The position numbers and the translations under genes were made by a program. A stretch of DNA of 64,000 bases from contig NC_058507.1 in assembly GCF_020382885.2 (NCBI RefSeq), positions 1,411,715-1,475,714 of the forward strand. Reading direction: 5' to 3'. Below the pieces are notes generated by a model. The model saw only the letters and a program-made list of their open reading frames with translations, ran no database searches and was not told the origin of the DNA. Source of the stretch: Scatophagus argus (Eukaryota > Chordata > Actinopteri > Scatophagidae). Positions 24,801-36,400 of this stretch are shown piece by piece. Numbering within the stretch: position 1 is the stretch's first letter; every line of letters begins with the position of its first letter.

Positions 24801-25913
24801 AACAGCTGAGAAAACTCATAACACGTTCTGCAACTTCAGATGAATTTAGTTTCAGGTTGTGGGTCCCTTCTGGGTGACTTCAGTAGCTGAAGTGCAGTGC
24901 GGTGATGAGGCCTGCTGCAGGTGGCCGAGGCCTCTGGGCTGCAGCATACGGCTGCCGCTGACCACTATTTTCTTTATTGTTTAATCAAGTAGTGTTTAGT
25001 CAGTTAGATAGTTTTTTATTGTGAAATAACTCTCATCACATTTGTTGCTTTTTCTGTTGAAAATCAATTCTTGACATGTTAGTGGAAAGTATATGAATTT
25101 TCCGTCTTGTGTTATAAACATGCATGGCGACTGCCCTCTACAGGTTGAAACGTGCTATTACAAATGAATTCTGTGAGTGGCTGAGCTGGAGGCAAGTGAC
25201 GTCACCAGACCATCTCATATGTGTTTATTCAGTAGGTTAATAAACGGTTTTCGACGGCTGTTTGGTAGGACGCTGCCTTCAGCTCGTAGTTAAACTTTTT
25301 AGAGAGCTGTTTGATTTTGCGTCACTAAGTTTTAGTTTTAGTTTTCATTAGCTAAGGACAAGATGGGTCAACAGTGTTGTTCTCTTGGCTGCAAAAACTC
25401 CGGCGGATTGCTGCCGAAGGACTTCCTGAAGCAGTGACTCCATTTACTCTGCAAACCTGTTGGACTCATTCTAAGTTACTGCTGTGTGTACATCTCAGCG
25501 GGGTGAGCCAGTCCTCGTTATCATTTGGATTATTATTTGGATGTAACTGATGTTACTGAAGGACTGCAGGTCAAAACAAAACCAGCAGTAACAGAAGAAC
25601 CTGGAGGCAAGAAGAAGAAGAAGAAGAAGAAGCAGCCAAACCCTGTGTGAACTGGCGTCATCGTTTTGTAAGAGCTTTGTGTTTTCTACACCCACAGCAC
25701 ACCAGTCGCTTTCACATTTTTCTGTGGGAGTGAAAACGCCTGGTTCAGCGGGGATAGAAGGACAAAACAGAGAGGAGCTTCAAAATTAGCATAAACACAT
25801 CCAGACTTATTACTACAGAGGAATAATCTGCCCCGATCCACCAAGTGAAGACGGAGGACAGAGCACTCAGCTGGGTGTGATAGTCATGATCTGTAGGTGA
25901 AGAGCCAGGACGG

Positions 25914-25953
<40 letters not shown>

Positions 25954-26298
25954 CAGTCCTGAAACTCATTACCCACATTAATGAGTGACCTTTCTCCAAA
26001 CTGAGAGAGGCAGCAGGGCCTCCTTCTATTCATCGCTGAAAACGATGAAAGAAAGGAACTACAAAGCGTCGTGTTCGTCCTCTTCATGATCTCTCGTATC
26101 TCCTGTTAATGAGCGGTAAAAACGTGGCCTTCGCTGCTGCTGTCGTCTTCTTCTTCTCCTCCTCCTCCTCCTCCTCGTTTCTTTTTTCCATCCCAATCTA
26201 ACATCAAAGTGCTCTCTTTTCTCCTCTGGAGCGACTCACTTCAAAGCCAGGGTGGAAAAGTCAGCAGCTGCATAGTAATCAGGGGATAAGGATTTAGC

Positions 26299-26329
<31 letters not shown>

Positions 26330-29300
26330 TTTAACAGCCATGTCAGCCACAGATTAGCGATTATGAAATTTTTACGGTTCGATCTCTCGATCTCGTTAGG
26401 CTGATCCGACGCCTCTCATTGACTTCTGGGTCACACAGTCCTTGTTTACATGAATTCATGACAGTTTGCTTTTAATAGCAGCGTTTGCACGTTCAGCAAA
26501 CAGTTTCATCAATACTCAGTTTGTTGGTCCTATTTTTGATCGACAGCCAGTAATGACATTTACCTTCCACAGATGAGTTTATATCACTCTGACTTAAAGC
26601 TTATCTGTGACTAAGTGAAAGAAAGCAAACTAAAGCTGAAACGCTTTCTAACATTTGTGCAAAAACATTTTTAATTTATGAGGCAGATTTCAGAACAAAT
26701 CGAACTGATGATTTTTGTTAGTTAATGGACTGAAACCTGAATCACATTTTCTTGAGGTGAAACGGCAAATACACGATTTCAGGGTTGTGCATTCAAACCA
26801 CTGACACTGATAAAGATGGCCGACGCGTCTCCACTTCCTCTCACTGTACTGAAGCGAAGCCAAAATATCCCTGATTCTTGTTCTGGTGATGTCATTTGGA
26901 GCCAGAGTCTGTGCAGTAGCGATTGGGCTTTTTTAGTTCTAGGTTAGTTTGGATATGTGTGTTGTGTGTAAGAGAGAACCAAGTATGTGGAGATCCCTGC
27001 ATTTTAAATGAAGCGCATCCATGTTTCAGTCGTGTGTGTGCGCGTGTGTGCAGCAGGTGTGAGGCCAGACTTTGACCCAGGGTGTCTTCCTGTCCATCTG
27101 GATGCACACAGTAGGAGGCTCTGAGTCTCCAACACTGAGCTCAGTGTCTTAGTGTCAGAGCAGCTGAGAGGGAATCTCCACTTTACAGCCGCATCCGAAC
27201 GCACATTTACAGTTGCACTGTGTGTGCTTCAGCAGGGGATTTATTTTTACAATTTAATTTAAGCTGCATGTGCAGACTTTTCTAACCTTTTTTAATCAGA
27301 TCTCAGTGTTGAAATATATATCATACTGTAGCAGCAGATACACTTTGCAGTCTTTCTCATGCCCTTAATTTTATTCCGCGGCGTCCTGTTGCGTCCACCC
27401 TCAGCTGAAAGCTCTGGAAAGGAAGGCCAGTAACTGGAACTTGTTTTTCCTGGTTAAATTATTGTTATGTGTATGTTTTATCCTGGTAGAGTGTAAAGCA
27501 GTTTACTGTTAACCCACAGCATATCAGCTTGTTAAAGTTGATCATGCAGCTAACGTTAAGCGCGTTGGCATGTGAAAGCAACAGTAGTTAATTTTTTGGC
27601 CACTTGGGGGCAACAGCACAAGATTTAAACAACGATGATATGGTGTTTTATCAGTTGTTTTGGCAAATGTTTGCCTGACAAAAACAGCTGCTGAGAGCGA
27701 ACAGTAAAACACAAAGAGGCTGAAATGATCTGTAGAGCTGAAGGGATCTGCACAATTGGTTTGACTTTCTCTGTCGCTTCATCACTACAAGTGACTCCTT
27801 CCACATAACACACAGTCATTTGACTCATTTGACTGACTGTGTCACACAGCAACCAGGTGCTGATCCGGTCAGCGATTGTGTCACAGTCCTGACATGTTGA
27901 CGAGACATCAACAAGACGCCACCGGCTTGTTGGCTTGGGCGTCATATATTGCTAGCGGCTTGTGAGCTTTGTTAGCATTAATACTAAACACCAAATTTCA
28001 CGACAAGCCACCTAAGAACAAGAGTGTGTGCTCCGTCACTGTCGTCATCAGCATGTAGGTGTGGAAAGAGGAGGTGGAGGTGATATTTTTTTTAAAGTGA
28101 AACATGGACACACTTGGAACCAGAGCAGAGGAGTTACTGTACTGCATAGGTCACGTTAGCACTTCCGGACATGCGTCTCTGTGGGAGGGAACAGCAGCTG
28201 AACATGAACAACGTGGAGTCGTCAGACACAAAAACAGGACATGTTCAGAAGGTTCTGTTGGTCCAGAAGGTTGTTGGTTCTATAGAGAAACATCTGTGGG
28301 TGAAAACCCTGAAGGCTGGATGTGTTGACTCCTGCAGCACCTCCCTGATGCAAAGATCAGTGAACAGCTAGAAGCCAAGATGGTGAGGGTCATTGACGAT
28401 GTTCTGACCTCTTGTCAGGTAGCGGTCCAAGAGTTACAGTGCAGTATGCAGTATGTGAGGATGCCTGCAGCTTCTTGTCATAGACAGAGCAGATAAAGAA
28501 CCAAGTGAGGCCACCCTAAAACTGCGCTGACTATCCTTACTCATGTTGACCAGCGTTTCTGCCAACCACAAATCCGTTTTGTATGTTTTATACATATTGC
28601 TTCAACATTTCTACTACATGCACACCTGGACGCCTCGTCTGCTGAGCAGGAAGCCCTTTGTTCAAGACCATCTCAACCAGCCAACAAACATTTTACCGCT
28701 GGGGATATTTTGAAAAGAGGCAGAGTTTTTCCAGCTGTGATTGTGGCGACAAAACCAGATTTTCTAAGGTGAAACACGATACAAATGCTGGTGCCCGTGC
28801 ATGTGAAGGCAGGATTAAAATACTACAGATGCTGCTACATGCAGTTTTAAGCAGAGACGACATCATCGCCATGGGAACCAGCTGCTGTTGTTGTTGCTCA
28901 TTATTTGGCTGTCACACACATAAATACACTGCTGCTCGGAGGTGATGTGTGCCCATGTTTTCAGTTCAGATGAATAAGGTACATCTGTACAGCGTGGGAG
29001 ATTTAGACATCAGAGTGAGAAAACAAAAGGTTTTAAATAAATAAGACTTAATAGTATTACATCCTCACACACACACACATACACACTCCCTACGCTGTCT
29101 TTGGCGTGGGCTCTCAGCAGGATGTGTTCTCGTCTCTGTTTGCTCCCATTGATTCGATTCTTTCTCTGAAATGTTACTGTGGAAACGGGAGACGGCGACT
29201 CCCCCCATCACGCATTTCTATTCATCTGGATTGAGTCTGAGCCGCCTCAGAGAGAGCAGAGTAGTACACCTCGAATCCCCGTCGCTCTCGTCTCTTCCTC

Positions 29301-30391
29301 CTTCCCCTCTCCTCCTCCTCACTCCTTTCTTTCTATTTTGGTCCAGATGCTTTTTTCTGCCTGCCTCGTCTCCTTGTTTTCTTTCCTGTTACATGTTTGA
29401 ACTTCTCCCTGTTTTGCTGGTGACAGCAGCTTTCTCCACTTTCTCTCGCTCTGTTACTGGGGAATGTTTGCCCGCCTTCGCCTTCACAGCCAACACAAAG
29501 TCAGAAGCGCCTTGACGAGCCGTCTTCACAAACAACTCAAACCTGTTTGTTTGATTTGATTGAGGTCATTCTAACTGAAGATGTCAGCCGTTTAGAGGTG
29601 ATGTGATTTAATCAGAGCGGCTGAGTGACGTGAATACATCAAACACTCACTGTTGATCTCAGGAGCTGCAGCAGCCATTGGACTGCTGTCTTCCACTGCG
29701 TGTCGCTTTATATGCCTTAAGTTTGATATTTATATTTATTGATTGATTTTTATTTTACTTATTTTATTTTGCATGCCCTTAGCTTTTTTTTTTTTAAATT
29801 CTATATGTTTACATTTTTTACTCAGTGCTCTACTTACTGCACCGTGGGTAACGCAGTTTCGGTCATCTGTATGTGCTGCACATGTGGCAGAATTGACAAT
29901 AAAGTTGACTTTGACTTTGACACTCGTCTTCCTCAGCGGCTACCGCTCAGCTCCAACCCATTCAGCTTGTACGAAGATTTGGGTTGAGGGCGGACGACAC
30001 GTTCTCGCACCCAAACGACTGGTGCAAAATAGGTGCAAGGAGATCAGGATTCAGGTTCTGTACATCAGAGCCAGAAAGTAATCTGCTTAATTTGTTTACA
30101 TTTTCTTGGTTTTTTTGACTGAGGTGTTTTATGGAGCATTTTTTATTCTGACTAAGTTTCTGATTATTCTCGTTATAAGCGCAATGTCAGACTCCATGTA
30201 GATGGTGATGATGTGTGAAATCTGAGTTTACTGCTCGCTGCTGAGTGAATAAATGCAGCATGTCGGTGCACAGTAAATGTTATCTCTTATTAATAAAACT
30301 ACCCATCAGGTGCTTTTGAGCAAGGCGTTGAGGGTAAATCAAATACTAAAGTTTCACTCGTTCTGTCTGTGTGTATCACATGTACCATGCG

Positions 30392-30435
<44 letters not shown>

Positions 30436-33400
30436 CCAGACTGTCTGTTTGTGTGGTCTGATCAGTGTGTCATTGTGTGTCCCCTCTCGCTCTCCCTCCT
30501 CCTGCCAGTAACCCCAGAGGCCATCGGCTTCCTGTCCACTGTGGGTGTGGTCATCGTGGCGTTGGCCGTCCTCTTCCTCTTCATCAACAAGAAGCTGTGT
30601 TTCTCGCGTGTCGGCGGGCTGCCCTGTCTGGAGCAGCATGGCCGCCGGAAGAAAGGACGACTGGGAGTGCGCCAGGGGCTCGGTGAGTATCCCGCAGAAG
30701 GAGATCGTCCTCACCAGGAAAATGACGTCTGCTTATGTTTGCAACTGCAGAAATGTCAGACAGGTCAGACCGCCGTGTTTAAGTGTATATCTTTACATGG
30801 TACAGTTATGGCTGAAAATGACAACAGAAATAAACCAAGTCTGCTGATTCCACGTACACTATATGGGCAAAAGTATTGGGACACCACACCAACAGGGACT
30901 TTAATGGCGTCTCATTGTAAACTCACAGACAGCTTTGCAGCTCTAACAGCTTCCACTCTTCTGTGAAGGCTTTCCACAACATGTTGGAGTGTTTCTGTGG
31001 GAATTTGTGTCCATTCATGCAGTAGAGCATTTGTGAGGTCACACACTGATGTTGGACCAAAAGGCCTGGCTCACAATCTCCGTTCCAGTTCATCCCAAAG
31101 GTGTTGGATGGGGTTGAGGTCAGGGCTCTGTGTGGGCCAGTCAAGTTCTTCCACACCAAACTCATCCAACCATGTCTTTATGGAGCTTTGCTTTGTGCAC
31201 TGGGGCACAGTCATGCTGGAATAGAAAAGGGCCTTCAACAAACTGTTGCCACAAAGTTGGAAGCATAGCATTGTCCAAAATGTCTTGGTGTGCTGAAGCA
31301 TTAAGATTTCCCTTCACTGGAAGTCAGAGGCCGAGCCCAAACTCCTGAAGTACAGCCCCATGAAGAGGTTTGTCCCAGTACTTTTGTCTGCATAGTGTAT
31401 GAGAGCAACTCATTGACAACCGGCAAAACTGTAAAATTTTTCAGTGAGCCGTCTGCTTTCTAGTCAGGTTTCACCCGTTATATAACGTGAAAGCTCTCAG
31501 GATGAAAGAGAGGAGAGAAAGTATGTGACTCCTGCATGCATTATGACTCCACTTAAACCGTTCAGTAATGGAGAGGGAAGGTGGGCGACTTTGTGTTTGT
31601 ACAGAGGTTTCTGTGGGCGAGTTTGTACTGTATGTTTGAGGGAGGGAGCTGAGCCGAGTGAGTCAGCCACAAAGCTGTGCAGCAGCAGCACCTAATGAAA
31701 GTATGAATGTTATAAAACCTTGAAAGATTCAGCACAGAGAAAAAAGTACACAGAAAGACACTCAGTTTGTGCTTTTGTTCTCTTTTTGTCAAGCAGTGAA
31801 ACACTTTCTTTGCTCCCACTTGTCAAACACTGATAAGACTCACAGCAAAGGTTATGAAAGGAGCCACATCTGGCCAGCTGTGCCACAGCTATATGCAGGA
31901 GCTGTGGATCATCTGCTGTACAAAGTTATTTTTGATCTGCTGTCTGACTGTTTTCCTCTGCCATCGAAGGATACAAGTGTTTGGTGTGGACTCTGCAGCT
32001 GCTCTACTTCCTTCTTCTGCCAACAAATTATCAGAATGGGTGTGGTTTCTAAGGGGGTGTGGTCCACAGTGTCTGAGGAAAGCTACACACTTTTCACTAA
32101 CAACCGCCACGCCAGACTGTTTCTTTGCTGGGAGCATGAAAAACAACATGTGATTTAGTGATGCTTTTAGGTGGATTAGGTGGATTTTGTTTTCCTGCTG
32201 AGCTAAGCTAATCAGCTGCTGCTGCTTCATATTCACAGATATCAGAGGAATGTAAAGTTCCTTATCTACAATAAAGCACATTTGGAAAATTATGAACTAT
32301 TGCGTTAATGATAAAACACTCTGAGTGGAGTATCTCTAAAGGCTTTGACAGTAATATGAATGTGAGAACTTCCTCCATATGGGCTGAAGAGGGTAAATCC
32401 TGCACTCGTCGAGTCACTGCAGCTCAGAGATCAAAGTTTGCTGAAATCAAACTCAGACTGTATGCTGCTCAGCTGAAATAAACAGGACATTTTTCAGGAT
32501 TTTGATGCTTTATAATGAAAGAAAGGAAATGTGAGGTGCCCAGCAGCAGGCTGGTTGACTCCAGGTGGAGACAAACGGTGAGCAAACACCTGCAGCAGGT
32601 GGAGTCTCTGGTATTTCCACTTGGTTTCCTGAACAAATAAGACATCCTGTTTGGAGCCTCTCCATAACATTCACAGCTCCGATATCCTCTGGAGTTTCAC
32701 GGCAGGTAAGGCAGGGGCTCGTACTGTACTTTTTCAGCCACAAAATTTTATTTTTAACCTGGAAACCAGAGGACTGATTAAATAGTTTAATTTGTGCAAA
32801 GAACAGCAAGTGTGTCACTTTCAGTTCATTTTGGCTTCCAGATAATCCAGAAGGTTTTGAGGGTGTGTTGTGTAAGTAGTTAAGGAGTAGCTCATGTAAT
32901 CTATCCACCTGTTCAGGTTGGATCATTTTATTGTGTGTTGTATTATGTGCCCTGTCAGGTCTGTTGAGAAACAACAGAAAGCTTTACAAAGACGACACGT
33001 GTAGGTTATGTCCGTGTGTAGTTTATGACTGAGAGAGACTGAGACTGAGTCTATGACCGTGTGTCCCGACACACTTGTGGGACAAAGTGGGACACGCTTT
33101 ACCAGTGCTGAGAGGCAGCCTGAACTCTTAAGAAGCGCCTCAGCTCATCACGTGTCAGTGCCTTTGCCCTCTGCTTGATTCAGGCTCACAGCTTTTGTCT
33201 GACTGTGGGATGTAACACATCCAAACATGAACACATTCCTGTGTACACATCAGAAAAGCTGAGCAGGAAGTTTAGAAGTAAAGTAGGAAGGAGCTCCTGT
33301 GCGCAGTCAGGAAAAACGGACTCAGTACCCAGATAAGAGCAGAGTTGTACTCAGAATTTGACGAAAACATTTGGGACAAACTGAGCATGTGGACAGACGG

Positions 33401-36400
33401 CAGGGACGTGGATTTGAGTGATCGTCCATCCTGAGCCCAGACAGGAGCAAACTGTCGGAGGCAGCGCGCCGAAGCGTCGGCTGTTTTCATGCTTCACAAT
33501 CGGCAACTCATTCATGAGCTGCCCGGCTGCCAGCTAATTACTGAAGTCCAGTCGTGTCATATATACAGTGCAGCCATCATAACCTGAGTCGCCTCCAGCA
33601 CCCCGACCTCCTCCTGAACTCCTCCTGAACTCCTCCTGAACTCCTCCTGAACTCCTCCTGGTCCTCGACATGTGCTGGAAATGATCAGTTTTCGGACCAA
33701 AGTGTCTCTGACTGAACCGCGTTTGTGCAGCCACCTTTCAAATCTGCGACCATCAATACTCCATCGAGTTTAAAATTTATGCTGGAGCACCTCAACACAC
33801 TGATCAGCAGCCCCATTAGTATTAGATACTAGTGTGTATCTGTGTACTGCAGTACATGTGTGTATTTGCTTGTGCCGTGTTCGCTGAGCCACATTACTCC
33901 ACTGTGACAGCACCCGCCTGTGAATAACTTCAGAAGTAGAAGTTAACAAACTAATCAGCCGTCATTCGCCCACTCAGAGAACCGCTTCCTGCTCTGTAGG
34001 TAACCATGGCAATCGCTCAGGTAGAGGCGGCGACCTGCACTTCAGAGGGGAGGGACCGATCGCTCCGCCGCCACATCGCTCATTCAGCTGTTGCTATCCA
34101 ATTACCGTCAAATTATGATGGGAGTGGAGTGACCCTCCACCCTGCTAACGCTGACAGCTTTTATTTTTCTCATCAAAGAGAGACAGACTGAGCGAGCGAG
34201 CATGTCATGTGTTCTTCACTCACTTACTTTATGACCTTCTAGCCTCCTCTCCTCTCCTCCTCTCCTCTCCTGTCTCCTCCTCTCCTCCTTTCCTCTACCC
34301 TCCTCTCCCCTCTTCTAGCCTCCTCTCCTCTCCTCCTCTCCTCTCCTGTCTCCTCCTCTCCTCCTTTCCTCTACCCTCCTCTCCCCTCTTCTTGTCTCCT
34401 CTCCTCCTCTCCTCTCTTCTCATCTCCTCTCCTGTCCTCTCCTCTCCTCTCTCCTCCCCTTGTTTCCTCTCCTCCTCTCCCCTCCTCCTCTCCTCTCCTC
34501 TTTTACCTGTTGACTCTCCCAGCTTTGTCATTCCCCTGGTGTCCTTGTGTTTGTGTCCCTCTCCAGTGAACAGTTACGGTGACGATGAAGATGACGGCAG
34601 CAGCTCCTCTGACAGCGAAGAGGAGGTCCTGAAGCAGTTTGAGATCTCGGTGTCACGTTCACAGAGTTTTCGTACGGCAGCCTCGAAGAGCAGCGAGCAG
34701 CAGACGCAGCTGCCGTTGGGCCGACGCCACAAGTTCAGCCGCCTGTCAGACCAGGAGGAGGGCAGCACTGAGCCGTCAGACTGCGAAGGTGCGCTGCTCA
34801 CCTGCTCTGAAACACTGTAATCCTACACACACTTTGCGGTAGCCTCAGTGAGTACATTTACCTCAGAACTGAATTCGAGTAATAAGCAATTGCTGCTCTT
34901 CCTTTTGATCTGCTTTTTGACACTTTAAATACATTTTGGATTTCTGATTATATTTCCGTAGTTTTCCCCTTTATTTAAGTACCATTTTCAGTGCTTTTCC
35001 TTGTACCAGAACACTTTTCACAGTCGGGCAGAGCCGCTGCGTCTTCACTTCCTGCCGCCCTCGGTCAGCGGCACTGTGATCCAGCTTGTGTGCAGGATGT
35101 AATTGAATTAGATTATACACGAGCAGCAGAAAACCAGCAAGATCCACCACTAATCCACATCAGTGTCGAGGAGCCAAAAGGCCAGAAATGACGTTTTTAG
35201 TGTGGATTAGAGGCTGTAAAGAGCTCAGGGAGGCTCGACGTGATCGCACGACTGCGGCCTGATGACTGTGGACGGACGGGACAGTTTGTCTAAAGAAAAT
35301 GTCCAAAGACCACAAAAGGCACACAAAACGCTTCCTGTTTGTGCAGGATAACACAAGACTGTAGAGGTCAAACTTGATTGACCTCTATAGATTACACAGT
35401 CAAACCTCTTCTTGTTAAGATTCATGGATGGAAACAGCGGCAGAGTTCACATCCTGCTTACTTTCTCACAGTACAAAAACTACATTTCTGAGTGAGATAA
35501 TCGTGTTTACTGAATGGATTAGGCGAGAATATTTGACTTCAACAAATAAAACTTAAAGTTTATCTTGTCTCATGTTTTGTTTAGATACTAGAAATGAGTC
35601 TGATCCAGATCCTCCAGTATGTTCGAACGTGTTTGAATACTCAAATATTAATAAATATGAATAATATTAATATTAACTAATAATAAAGTTCATAATAAAC
35701 AAAACACCTTTAGTGGTGTTGAAAATGATGTCAAACAGAGCGTGTGAAAATCACTTATGCTCAGGCAACTATTCCTCAATTAGTAGACTGACAGGAAATG
35801 ATCAGCACCTGCTTTGATAATCAGTTTCAGTAAAGCAGCTCCAGTTATATTGGAAGTAGTGTCACCTGAGCCAGATGTTCCACAGCTAACTCGCAAACTA
35901 TCGCAGTAACGTTGGTCCCAGCGAACAAAACCAAACGTTGAGACGAACTGGACGTCGCTGAGCAGCTGGCGGCTGGCAGGCCGTGACATTGGTAGGTCAC
36001 TCCGCCTCAACTGGTGTTTATTTTCCGTCATTACCCAACATGCGCGCGATGCAGAAACACAAGGTAACACACACACGGCCGGTGACTCACCTCGGCCTGT
36101 TGCCATGGTCAGCACTCTATGCAGCCACTGATGTAACAGTCAGACTGAATTTAATGATGGTGAATTGGCTAATTTCTATTGATTGTTCTGAGGTACGGCC
36201 TGTTCTCTGAGTGTCTCCCTCTCAGGAAAGGTCAAGGTTTGACAGATTACACAATATCAGCCCTGTTAACACACACACACACTCCAAAACAAGGTTTAGG
36301 TGGCTTCTTTTAGACCTCAAACTGGTTCCAGCTTCTTAAATGTCAGGATTTGCTGCTTTTCTTTGTGCTTTTGGTTAGTAAATGAAGAGAACACACACGG

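Larger units (their letters stand above)
18910..30508 (+). other. SYT16 intron 1 (11.6 kb)
   Basis: A long first intron with no further exon recognised. It holds CA microsatellites, a SINE at 23212-23475, TTAA-type MITE fragments near 22590 and 23836, and a LINE-like tail at 29891. A stretch at 19540-20160 reads as a decayed minus-strand coding-like sequence of unknown origin. Confidence 0.6.

Noticed and set aside
25363-25434. A short frame [15 protein letters not shown] resembling the start of a THAP domain
   Set aside because: It stops after 23 codons with no second half of a THAP domain nearby. It could be a remnant, but there is too little to support it.
34209-34820. A 203-codon plus-strand open frame that contains SYT16 exon 3
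   Set aside because: Only 34567-34788 is supported. The N-terminal Ser/Leu/Pro-rich part is the pyrimidine tract, which precedes a good acceptor.
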